A stretch of 64,000 nucleotides of DNA from Mucor racemosus (taxonomy: Eukaryota; Mucoromycota; Mucoromycetes; Mucorales; Mucoraceae): positions 1,736,001 to 1,800,000 of the forward strand of contig JAPEHQ010000005.1 of the NCBI GenBank assembly GCA_027405735.1. The letters run 5' to 3'. The position numbers were made by a program, and so were the translations under genes. How positions within the stretch are numbered: position 1 is the first letter of the stretch; each line of letters starts with the position of its first letter. Shown here one piece after another: positions 11,650 through 22,076 of this stretch. The notes beneath the pieces were generated by a model that searched no databases, was not told where the DNA came from, and was given only the letters and a program-made list of their open reading frames with translations.

Positions 11650-12810
11650 ATTTTCTTTTTGTATCTCACGAAGGTAAAATTCACTGCTTTTTCCTTCAAA
11701 ACTGATTCCCACTTTTCATCCCTGCTCTACTTTTTTTTTACTAAATAACACCAAGAAAAACACATATGTCAATGTACCTGGAATTAACAACTTTAATCCA
11801 AAAATAAGTGTCCGGAGATATCCTATTTTTTGCAGTTGCTATCAATTTTTTAGTGCTAATGTTTCAGATTTTACAGTTAGTTTGCTGCAAAAATCAAAAA
11901 CTTTGAGCTTGAATATCTCTACATAAAATTAAACTATACGAATACTTTTTAATAACGAAACTTGCTTGCTTTAAATCACTTTATAACATATTTCAGCATA
12001 AAAAAAATCTGAAGGCTTTTATTTTTTTTTCTTTTTTTTGGCATTTTTGTAGTCGATTTCTAAATATTTGTTAAATTGAGCAGCAATTTTGTTACATTCA
12101 TATTAACAACTTCATCGAGCTCTCTTGGAACCAATTTAGGGTTTTTCAAAATATTGATTTTTCGTGGAGATATCCTCAAAATGTGTACAAAGAGATTTTC
12201 TCGTTTCTAGCTTCAATTTTTCCCTTGTATGCCCTCATCCCAAATTCTGAATTTGAAAATGTTTTGGACAAAAACCTCATTTTCTCTACAACAAATGCAG
12301 CTATAAGGTTCAGCAATGGTTCGATCGATAGATGATTTTTTTCGTATTATTTACCTTACTTTAATTTAAAACATGCTTATAAAAAGTGTCCTGTATTTTC
12401 AAAAAATTTCCAAAATTTCAATTGCATTTTGCGCAAAATTTTGCGTGAAACATTTTCTTAAATTTTATTTCGATGGATGCAAAATTCAAATTATACAAAA
12501 ACCATTTAATGAGCTAGGTTGAATTATTTTGCAGTTCATAAGCATTTAAACGATTTTGTTTTTTGAATCATTTTTCGTTCATTTTTTCATATGAATTTTG
12601 GACCCGGACATTATAGTGTTTAATCTGTGATATAAACTATTGATTTAATTACCTCGACGAAAAATCAATATTTTTTGCTGAAACAAAAAATGCAGAGTAG
12701 CGTTTAGTTGTGTCAATCTTGTGACAACAAAAAAATAACACCTCGATTCAGGTGGTCAATTGTTTACAATCGATTTTAGGTCAATTTTGGTCAATTTTGG
12801 TCAATGTACA
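11650..12810 (-). repeat. 1.1-kb dispersed repeat E, copy 1 (degenerate)
   Basis: Aligns over its length with 34606-35735 (same orientation) and 58113-59345 (opposite). Its coding strand is minus. An ORF segment with SEFGMRAYKGKIEARN is open but ends in an in-frame TGA after YTF, and the following PRKINILKNPKL segment is in another frame and has an internal TAG, so the copy is dead. The left end carries repeated GGTCAATTTT words (12770-12810). Confidence 0.65.
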
Positions 12811-13082
12811 GTATCGTATATTTTCAGGCTTATAAACAATAATACTTAAAAAAGAATATAAATAAATGAGAATGAATAATGAGTAGGTTCTTTAACTGCA
12901 TTGTAATGATTCAGTCACATTACATAAGCAAATCCCATATGAATAACAAGCAAGGATAAGGACATACCTTTGACATGCTAATCTCAAAGAGCAACGTCCA
13001 CAATCTACTGTATGTCGAGAAAACCATCGCCAAAGTACACTTATAGTTTACTGCGCATTTTTATTGAAAGCAATTTTGATAT
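12811..13082. other. Spacer between two repeats
   Basis: No gene or recognised repeat was seen. Confidence 0.4.
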
Positions 13083-13620
13083 CACTACAGTCGACCTGTG
13101 CTGCACAAGATGATTTCGTTGTGCCCAGGTGGGCTGCACACTATAGCCTGAGCTGCTGTGCCCACTGGATATGGTTAAAAAGATAACAATATGCACATGG
13201 GCACAACAAAAGAAACTGCACACGAGCACAACGCTAAACCCGTATGTGCAAAATTATAGATTCTATCCGTGTGCATAACATTAATTCCATGTGTGCATAA
13301 TAGTAGAATTATTGCCCATAATAAGCAAATCGTTATCTCTATTTGTGCATAATAATCAAATCTAACCATGAGCATAATGAGCTGATCGTATGGGCACAAA
13401 TTGGTTTGCACATGAGCATCGTGCCGTTCTCAAATTTTCATTCCATTTTTTACTGGAATGGGTTTTTAAATTACATTTGCTTTTATTAATATAGATTATA
13501 GACAATACAATTCAATTCAATACGTTATTGATGTAGAGCAATACATGCAAGAGCCAATATATTTACAATTATCATCATTTGTAAATATTTTTATAGCTAT
13601 TATAATGTTTACAGCTGCAG
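13083..13620 (-). repeat. Left subterminal inverted arm
   Basis: Reverse complement of about 17380-17820, with an extra ~50 bp near 13290-13340 and another near 13430-13460. It contains at least a dozen TGNGCAYAA-like motifs, alternating in orientation. ORFs across this arm arise from the motif repetition and are not considered genes. Confidence 0.7.
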
Positions 13621-14411
13621 TGGAATTACATACTAAAAACGCTTGATAAAATAAAACAACCTAAATTTCAAGTGTCGCTCATAAAATATGATGCCACTTG
13701 AAATGTGAACAACGATAATAAACAAACGCTTCAATTGAACACAATAACAAACGCATGCTAAAGATATGAAATACCCTTTTTGAACCATACATGTCGTGTA
13801 GATGATAGCACCCTTGATCACGGCGCAATCAATTACACAAATGACATATATATCAAAACAGGATTCTATCCAAATCAATAATGATAATAAACAAAGATAT
13901 CAATTTAGTCAACTACTCATCTATATCGTAGTTGCACTATCAATATAAATAAGATTCAAGCATATAAAAACTACCCCTTAAAAAATCAAGGTTACATAAA
14001 ATAGATATAACAGAAATAAACAAAAACAACCATTTCCCAAAAGGTCGATATTGTCACACTTGACATACAATCCCTTATGGTCAATGCTCTATACAATTTA
14101 CCCCTTAAAATATCAAATCAATAACAATGTACTCAAAACTGGAAGATTACTAAATATACATCCATTCAAGTCTGATGGTATCCAAGTTCTCCAAATCACT
14201 ATAAATACCCTCATACTTTTCAATTATTTTAACTCTTCAGAAATCTTTTGTAATAAAAACTTTAGCTGATTATAATTGTATTTCTACTGCTTTTATTTTT
14301 ATATTTTTTTTATTTTAGTAAATAACATCGTAATTTACTGCAACAGCAACAATAATGGTTTTTGCTCAAACATAAACTTAAAAAAAACTTATATGCAAGC
14401 CAAATCTACAC

Positions 14412-14530
14412 TACGGCCGAACTATTATGCTTCCCATGGGCATAATGTTTTGCACAGATGGGCAGATCAAAACTTTTTGTGCAGATCAGGCAGCCCAGAT
14501 GAGCAGAGCAATGAGATCAAGAATTTTTAG
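14412..14530 (+). repeat. Internal CACTA-like end
   Basis: CACTACGGCCGAACT followed by GGGCATAATG, TTGCACAGATGGGCAG and TGTGCAGATC. This is the same terminus and motif grammar as the arms at 13.1 and 17.8 kb, so it is a further end of the same family. Confidence 0.45.
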
Positions 14531-14539
14531 TCAATTTAT

Positions 14540-15690
14540 TAAAGTATATCAATCATAATATAATTGATAACGAAGATAATTTGAATTGATGTGAACTACT
14601 GGCAGTCTTTCACACATCAAATTGAATTAGTAATGAATAACATGAACCTGGTGTGAGAACCAAGATCATGAAATATAGAAACTTAACTATAATTCAAAAT
14701 CACAAACAACAATTATAGATAATTGTATAACCTGAATTAGTAATTGCTGATCCCTTTTCCCATCAGCTTTAAAACCAAGAAGATCAAATTACTGCATTAG
14801 TAATTTGAATTAGACATTTAATATAAATACCACAACGATCCATCGAGTAGATGAATCGTTGCTTTATTTTATACCTTTAATAAACTTAGAAGAGTTATAA
14901 TTGTATTTCCTATCGCTTTTTATAATTACGTTTTTGTAGCATGAATGGTTTAAAACAGATGTAAGTTACTCTGATTTAACAGAATTGCCTTATTGACGAG
15001 ACATATCAATTTGAAATTTGGGGTTTGAAAGAAGATTTCTGCCCAAATTCTTCTTTCGGGGACCAAATGGGAACAACGACAACAACCTGTTTGGTAGCAC
15101 TAAAAAAAGTATTTATATCTTTGTAAATTCCTGTTTGTAACACACACAAAATCTTTTTTCTTCCCTACTCTTTCCTCAGCTCTTTTATTTACGTTTAAAA
15201 CTACAACAACAAAAAGACTAATATTTTTTTATAAACTGAAATAAAGTAGCAAGTACAAGTACATATTTTTCCTATTGTTTATTTGGAAATAAATTATTAG
15301 CTGTTAACGTTAGGGCGCGTTTTAAGATCTTTCTCGAACAAAAAAAGAGTCCAGGGTTTAATCATTTTGTTCCATTATCTACGTTATAATCAATGGTTTT
15401 TTGGTCTAAAGTCGGTATCTACCTGGAGAAAAACTGGTGATTATAAACGTATGGATAGTATTGACTTGATTTGAATGAATAAATAAACTCATGTTAGTCT
15501 ATTTAGTTTCTAAAAAGCATTTATTTTTATTTAGTGGCCGACAGCTAAGAAGAGGAAAACAAGATGTTGCTTTCTCCTTGTATCTCACTACCAACTATCA
15601 AAGGTACATAATAATTATTACTTATTAGCTTGTTATTAATAATTGATTTTATTAATAAATCAATTTTTATAAGTCAAAAGTAAGTTTGTT
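14540..15690. other. Interior of the putative element, LTR-like features only
   Basis: TATAAATACC (about 14823) followed by an AATAAA motif (about 14879) and a pyrimidine-rich tail resembles an LTR end, but no partner or target duplication was found. Around 15536-15600 a splice-bounded open stretch (GRQLRRGKQD...) could be another exon relic of unknown origin. Confidence 0.25.
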
Positions 15691-15791
15691 CGGGTAAAGC
15701 ATTGAATAAATTGGCTTCGCACAAAGAGGGTGAAAAGGCAGTAATAATAGGTTCCAGTGATGGCCATGTTTATGTTTATGATGTTGGAGAG
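15682..15791 (+). pseudogene. WD40-repeat exon relic, dynein intermediate chain-like
   Basis: One frame reads SGKALNKLASHKEGEKAV followed by IIGSSDGHVYVYDVGE and a GTAAGA donor. G.SDGhVyVYD is a WD40 blade, and the combination ALNKL...GSSDG.VYVYDvGE resembles the last blade of dynein intermediate chains. No other blades, start codon or consistent flanking exons were found within several kilobases. The piece lies inside the transposon-like interval 13083-17820. I read it as a captured or decayed exon; assignment to dynein is from memory of the family and is tentative. Confidence 0.4.
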
Positions 15792-15799
15792 GTAAGACT

Positions 15800-17379
15800 A
15801 TAGCTCGATGCGAATCACATTTAAAGCAGTAATTATAAAGTAAGACTGTATTATCATCAAATAAACTACCACATAATATTAACATATATAAATATTTATA
15901 ATAATCAGCTTGAGTCAAATGGATACAGCATCGTAAGTTCTTGAAAAAGTTCTCAAGTATTATAAAATCTCTTATTTTTAAGACTTACAAGGCTTATAAG
16001 CGGAATATTAATTTAGAAAATTATTTTTGTCCAGATCATCAATTTTGACATTTTTTAAATTTTTTTTTCTGATTTTGCAAATCTAGAGTTAATTATACTA
16101 CCAATTATAAAAACAAAAAATATACACATATGCAACATTTAGCGCTCTATTTGCTCAATAAAAAATAACAAACATTTTTATTGCTAAATATTACATGAAA
16201 ATCCTTTAACCTAAAATCCGTTTTTGGGCCAAAAGTACAAAGTTTCGTTACTTAACATTTAATATTAAGCTTTTATAAAATGCGTATTAGCTATGGCTAC
16301 AATTTTCTCTCATATTGTAGTATATTTAAACGTTGATTTTGGTATCAAAATTTGATTTTTCTGTTTTTTGATCAAAATCATGAGTGTTGGTAAGGATAAA
16401 ATGAGCCCCAAAAAATGTCCGCTACAAAAACTGAATTTTCAGACCGTACATGGTTAAATATAACAAAAGCTTAAAAAAAGAACGCATTTTTATTTAAAAC
16501 TTAGATATACCATCGTATAAGAGACGACTTAGCCGTCCAATCTTGCTATGATGCTTAATTACGGCGTCGCTCTACTGGCTCGCGTTTGTAATTTTTTAAT
16601 GAATATATGATATGACAGACGGTTTTTCTGGTAGAAAAATGCATATTTTATGATAATATATATTGTCTATTTCGTTTAGTTTATGATTCATGTGCCGTAA
16701 TGCTGCTTTTACATTGGATGGAATGCGCAATTTAGCAGGGTTTTAATAGCGCTAAATAACTGATGTAAAGCCTTGAAAATTCTTTTCTACGTGTGTTGTT
16801 TCTCTCTTTTTGTTTTCATATTCCATGATTATATTCACCGTTTGATGAGGCATATCAGACTATCATCAAGCTAGTATTCTTTTCTTGTATCTGGATACGC
16901 ATTCTAACATAAAGGACTAATGTTTTTAATATAGGTAACAGTCTATATTAAATACTGATATTTTTATTAAACCGCATTTTAAGATCAAATATGTTTATTT
17001 ACTACTGTAGTGTTGGACGTATTTCTTGATTACCAGATCAAATCGAAGGCAGTGATATTTATATCTACTCAATAAAAAGGTAAGGTTAGTTACAAACCCA
17101 GGAAATGTTCCAGAAAAGTGATAAAATTTCAAATGATATAGAAACAAAAAAAAAAGAATAATATAATGTCTTGTCTAATAACCATAGTTTTGATCGTAGC
17201 TATACTTGAAAACAAATCTTTTTACAACTGACAATTGTAAACTAAAATAGTAAATTTAAAAGGGCTTAATTTGTTTAAATTTTATGTATGATAAAGTAAC
17301 ATATATAATAGATTTAGCTTGCATATAAATTTAAGCAGTAAGTGTTATTTAAGTTTATTCTCGAGCAAAAACTATTGTT
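15800..17379. other. Repeat-like AT-rich interior without genes
   Basis: No ORF above about 60 codons, no recognised domain and no match elsewhere in the window was noticed. Confidence 0.35.
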
Positions 17380-17820
17380 GCTGTAAACATTATAACTATA
17401 AACATATTTACAAATGATGATGATGATTGTAAATATATTGGTTCTTGCATGTATTGCTCTATATAAACAACGTATTAAATTTTATTATCTATAGTTTATA
17501 TTAATAAAAACAAATGGAATTTTGAGAACGGCACGATACTCATGTACAGGCCAATTTGTGCCCATACAATCAGCTCATTATGCTCATGGTCGGATTTTAT
17601 TATTATGCACACATGGTATTAATGTTATGCACACGGACAGAATCTATAATTCTGAACATACGGGTTTAGCGTTGTGCTCGTGTTCAGTTTCTTCTGTTGT
17701 GCTTATATGCATCTTGTTATCTTTTTAACCATATTCAGTGGGCACAGCAGCTCAGGCTATAGTGTGCAGCCCACCTGGGCACAACGAAATCATCTTGTGC
17801 AGTACAGGTCGGCCGTTGTG
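17380..17820 (+). repeat. Right subterminal inverted arm
   Basis: Inverted partner of 13083-13620. It carries the same TGTGCATAA/TGGGCACAA motif clusters and ends ...GGTCGGCCGTTGTG. Confidence 0.7.
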
Positions 17821-17823
17821 GTC

Positions 17824-17866
17824 ATATTCTGACAAGATTATTTATATAGACCCTTTTGATATTTCA
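17824..17866 (+). repeat. 3'-end fragment of the 223-bp LTR (family B)
   Basis: Matches 1392-1434 with about four differences, including ...TTTATATAGAC and the terminal TTTCA. It directly abuts the right arm of the putative CACTA element, so one insertion truncated the other. Confidence 0.6.
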
Positions 17867-19059
17867 CAAATGACCTCTCATTGAAATGGCAGGTACTTGT
17901 AGGGCTGATCCACAGAATTTCAAAAGGTTTTGTCTATCCAAGTTGCTATGGAAATGGAAAAATAAAAACTCGTACATGTTTTAACAATTTTGTATGAACT
18001 GTTTCAGATATTCTTTGTAAATTTTTATAAAATCAAATAATGGTTCGAAATTGAATTTTGAAGTTGTACTTAATGCACAATAGATATAAGAAAAACATAT
18101 TTTAATTTCATTAACTAACAGCTGTTTTTGAAGGACTTTTGGACATGTTTTTGAAAAAAAAGTCTCTTCTTCTGCTTGAAAGAAATTTAGTAACTGGAGA
18201 AATGCTTGAAATCAATGAATATTAATCTAAACGGGCTACAAAATTCAGAATATATACTACATCTGTAGCAGTATCTAGTGATATAATTTTATTATCTCAT
18301 TGATTTATGGGTTAAATCGTAGGTATAAAGCGTGCCCTTTTTCGAGCAGGGTTTGTAGCTTAGTGGACCATTTCCAATTAGAAGTAGCGCTATATACGGT
18401 AAATCAGTCAAAACCAGCATATAAACGGTATATATATGGCAATGACAACGACAGAAATCAATAGCCAAACGTTTATTTTACGTATAATTAAAGTTGTGAT
18501 GCAATGTGTTTGATATGTATTTTATAAAAAAACTTTGGGTATTTAACATTGATCTAAACGACTATATATACAGTACCTGAGAAATAACAGAAAATCGTTA
18601 GTTTTTATTTGGTTAATCTATAAAGTAGATGTTTTCATTAGGTAGTTAATAAACAACATATAGTCAATAATGAAAAATAGTGGACGTTATATACGGCATA
18701 TACTAGCTTGTTCTTAGTTTTCAAAAACTGAATGCAAGCATGTAATCGATGAAGCAAGCTGTAAGCCAGCTTATTAATCTCAAATCTTACCGCATGGTGA
18801 TGTTCATCGAGTCGAGTTCAAACTGTGATAATAGGCTGTTAACATTCGAGTTTTATTGTACATCCGAAGAGACATCATCTATATCAAATACATTGATACA
18901 TCAAAACATATTTTTTGTTACGAGATTGTATTTTTTTTTATTGCCAAAATGTAAATAGAAGGATAGAGAAGGGGGAAAAGGATGAGTTGAATTAAATATA
19001 AGATATATACAGGCTTTGATTGATTTCAATAATTATGATGAGAAAAAAGAAAAAAAAAA
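17867..19059. other. Intergenic region downstream of RNR1
   Basis: No gene was recognised. A stretch at 18349-18375 (GTTTGTAGCTTAGTGGA) looks like the 5' half of a tRNA but has no T-arm. Confidence 0.4.
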
Positions 19060-21612
19060 TTATCCACTGCAACTAATACAAGCATCCTTATTATCAATGG
19101 AACAGACCATATCAGCTTCATTTTCTTCCTCGGACTTCTTCTTACGGTACTCACGCAAAGAAAGTTGATCAACAGTGAATTTAATGGCATCTACAGCTGG
19201 GCGAGTACGCAAATAATACATACCAGTCTTCAAACCCTTTTGCCAACCATAAAAGTGCATACTAGTTAATTTACCAAAGTTAGGTTCACCAATAAAGATG
19301 TTCAAACTTTGACTTTGGTCGATAAAAGCACCACGATCAGCAGCCATATCAACCAAGGTACGTTGACTTAATTCCCAAACAGTTTTATACATGTCCTTGA
19401 GCTTTTGAGGAATACCAGGAATGTTTTGAATAGAACCACCATCAGACATAATCATGTTCTTGACATCTTCGTTCCAGAGATCCATTTCAACCAAATCCTT
19501 CAACAACCAAGGGTTAACAATTTGGAATTCACCAGCAAGAACACGACGGGTATACAAGTTGGAAGTGTAGGGTTCAAAACATTCATTGAAACCCATGATT
19601 TGTGATGTTGAAGCAGTAGGCATAGGAGCAAGTAAAAGAGAGTTACGAACACCATGTTTGGCAATCTTTTCCTTCAAAGATGCCCAATCCCAAAGAGCAC
19701 TAGGAGTGACATTCCACATATCGTATTGCAAAATACCTTTAGAAACAGGACTTCCCTCATAAGTCTCATATGGACCAAGTTGTTCAGCAAGTTCATTAGA
19801 AGCTTCCAATGCAGCATGATAGATTGTTTCAAAAATTTGAATATTAAGTTCTTTAGCTTCAGGAGAATCAAAAGCAAACTTCATCAACATGAAAGCATCA
19901 GCCAAACCTTGAACACCTAAACCAATAGGACGATGTCTCTTGTTGGAGCGTTCAGCTTCGATTACAGGGTAATAATTGACGTCAATGATTTTGTTCAAAT
20001 TCTTGGTAATAACCTTGGTGACATCGTGAAGCTTCTGGAAATCATATTTTTCTCTGTTAATGACAAAAGATGGTAAAGCAATTGAAGCCAAATTACAGAC
20101 GGCAACTTCATCAGGACTGGAGTATTCGACAATTTCGGTACAGAGATTACTGCATTTGATAGTACCCAAGTTTTGTTGATTACTCTTTCTGTTACAAGCA
20201 TCCTTATAGAGCATGAAAGGGTTACCAGTTTCAGTTTGTGCTTCTAAAATAGCATACCAAAGCTTTTGTGCCTTAATGGTTTCTCTAGCTCTACCTTCAC
20301 GTTCATATTGTTCAAACAAAGTTTTGAATTCATCACCCCAAACCTCACAAAGACCAGGAGCTTCATTAGGACAGAAGAGAGACCATTCACCATTATCTCT
20401 AACACGTTCCATGAAGAGATCAGGTACCCAAAGTGCATAAAACAAATCACGAGCTCTGATTTCATCCTTACCAAAATTTTTACGGAGATCAAGGAACATG
20501 AAAATATCGGCATGCCAAGGTTCTAAATACATGGCAAAAGCACCAGGACGCTTATTACCACCTTGATCAACATAACGAGCAGTGTTGTTAAATACACGCA
20601 ACATGGGTAAAAGACCATTGGAATAACCATTGGTACCAGCAATATAAGAACCAGTGGCACGAACGTTGTGAATGTTCAAACCAATACCACCAGCAGTCTT
20701 GGAAATTTGAGCACAGATCTTGAGAGTCTCGTAGATACCTTCAATAGAATCTTCCTTCATTGTCAATAAGAAACAAGAGGATAATTGAGGACGAGGAGTA
20801 CCAGCATTGAACAAGGTAGGACTAGCATGAGTGAAATAACGTTCAGACATCAAGTTGTAAGTTTCAATAGCAGCATCAATGTCTTCACCATGGATACCAA
20901 CAGCAACACGCATAATCAAATGTTGAGGTCTTTCAGCGACTTTAGCATTAATTTTGAGCAAGTAAGAACGCTCCAATGTCTTGAAACCAAAGAAATTATA
21001 CTTGAAATCACGATCATAGATAATAGCAGAGTTAAGACGTTCAGCATTGGCCATAATGATATTGTAAATGTTTTCGGCAATCATAGGAGAATGTTTATCA
21101 GTTTTAGGATTGATATAGGTATAGAGATCTTCAACAACTTGAGAAAAGACCTTTTTAGTTTCCTTATGAAGATTAGAAATAGCAATACGAGCAGCTAATT
21201 GAGCATAATCAGGATGGGTAGTAGTCATGTAAGCTGCAGTTTCCGCAGCAAGGTTATCAAGTTCAATGGTAGTTACACCTTGATAGACACCAGAAATAAC
21301 CTTTTTTTTTTTTTGTATTATTATTATTATTCTTGATTAGTAGAATCAAACCGGGAGTATTATAAGATACTAACCTTTTGAGTAATGGCAACAGGATCAA
21401 CATAGTTCATGTCAAGACCATAACATAATTTGTTGATTCTAGCGGTAATCTACGCAATAGAAATTTCAATAAAATGTTGCATGTTCAATGAAGAAAACAA
21501 TCTTACCTTATCGAAAGCCACTCTCTCACGTCTTCCATCTAGACATTATATCTTTAATACTTTGTTATAATGATGATAAATACGATTTGGTACCTCTTTT
21601 ATAGACAAACAT
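19060..21612 (-). CDS. RNR1: Ribonucleoside-diphosphate reductase large subunit
   Basis: Class Ia ribonucleotide reductase alpha subunit, 788 residues, which reduces NDPs to dNDPs together with the small R2 subunit. Exons, from the start: 21594-21612 (only 19 nt), 21507-21538, 21375-21449 and 19060-21300. The N-terminus ([28 protein letters not shown]) is the ATP-cone that controls overall activity. NLCTEI holds the catalytic Asn/Cys/Glu near residue 429, and the C-terminus ends in CISCSG, the CxxC pair that shuttles electrons to the active site. Length matches the eukaryotic norm. The first three exons are tiny. The third intron's acceptor is preceded by about 14 A rather than a pyrimidine tract, which is unusual. 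Expression in fungi is normally S-phase and DNA-damage linked; no specific element was identified here. Confidence 0.97.
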
Positions 21613-21713
21613 GGGCATATTCCTGATTTATATTGTTGGTTTCAGAAGAAAGAAGAGAAGAAGAAAAGAAACTATGCTTCCTTTTATTGCTACGCGTGAC
21701 TGAAAAGAATTTT

Positions 21714-22010
21714 TTATATCATTAAACTCTTTTTACTAATCAACCATCGCGCTTGATGTACGCGTTTAAGACAGTCCATCATTTTTTGTACAACATTGCT
21801 CTTGATTGCACAAATCACCAACAAGATTTGATCTTGACATTTGAAGGATAATTTTGAATTATGTGTACCTGAAGTTTGACATTTTTCAAATTTACATTCA
21901 TGATATTTATTATTGGAAAATGATTTCTGTTCCTGAATAATTTTCTGATCGTTGCCATGGTAACAAAATTGACATTTTCCTTCTTGGAAAGAGCACCAAA
22001 AGAACATCTC
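21714..22010 (-). CDS. Small Cys/His-rich ORF upstream of RNR1
   Basis: A 98-codon ORF (first ATG at 22010) on the RNR1 strand, ending about 100 bp before the RNR1 start and lying 66 bp past the stop of the next gene. It contains many evenly placed Cys/His residues (WCSFQEGKCQFCYHGND, HECKFEKCQTSGTH, MMDCLKRVHQARW) that could bind zinc. Composition is unlike the surrounding AT-rich spacer. It has no match I recognise. It may be a real small gene, an upstream exon, or chance; no intron signals tie it to a neighbour. Confidence 0.35.
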   Translation of the reverse strand, partial: EMFFWCSFQEGKCQFCYHGNDQKIIQEQKSFSNNKYHECKFEKCQTSGTHNSKLSFKCQDQILLVICAIKSNVVQKMMDCLKRVHQARWLISKKSLMI

Positions 22011-22076
22011 ACAATTCAAATATCCATTTACAGAGTTATAACTTTTTTATTTTTGGTATTCATTTTATAATATTTA

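Larger units (their letters stand above)
13083..17820. mobile_element. Probable CACTA (EnSpm)-type DNA transposon, non-autonomous or decayed
   Basis: The left end reads CACTACAGTCGACCTG and the reverse complement of the right end reads CACAACGGCCGACCTG. These lead inverted arms (about 13083-13620 and 17380-17820) that match closely over 440-540 bp. The arms are packed with variants of TGTGCAYAA / TGGGCACAA, the kind of clustered subterminal motif typical of CACTA elements. A third end-like sequence, CACTACGGCCGAACT, lies at about 14412. No transposase ORF is visible and no 3-bp target duplication could be confirmed (TAT left, GTC right). The interior may therefore be one decayed element or several nested ones. 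Confidence 0.55.

Noticed and set aside
13041..13411. Cys/His-containing ORFs in the left inverted arm
   Set aside because: The periodic residues come from the repeated TGTGCATAA motifs; the arm is a transposon end.
14250..14345. LTR-like TATA plus polypyrimidine region
   Set aside because: There is no partner copy, no TG...CA ends and no target duplication.
15667..15918. 83-codon minus-strand ORF
   Set aside because: It is antisense to the WD40 exon relic, which has far better similarity and a splice donor.
13080..17823. 3-bp target duplication for the CACTA-like element
   Set aside because: Left TAT and right GTC differ, so a duplication cannot be claimed; boundaries remain provisional.
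18349..18400. tRNA-like 5' sequence GTTTGTAGCTTAGTGGA
   Set aside because: There is no matching acceptor stem, no anticodon arm and no GGTTCRANTCC B box downstream.
19405..21198. Several plus-strand ORFs of 66-137 codons across RNR1
   Set aside because: They are antisense shadows of the ribonucleotide reductase coding sequence.
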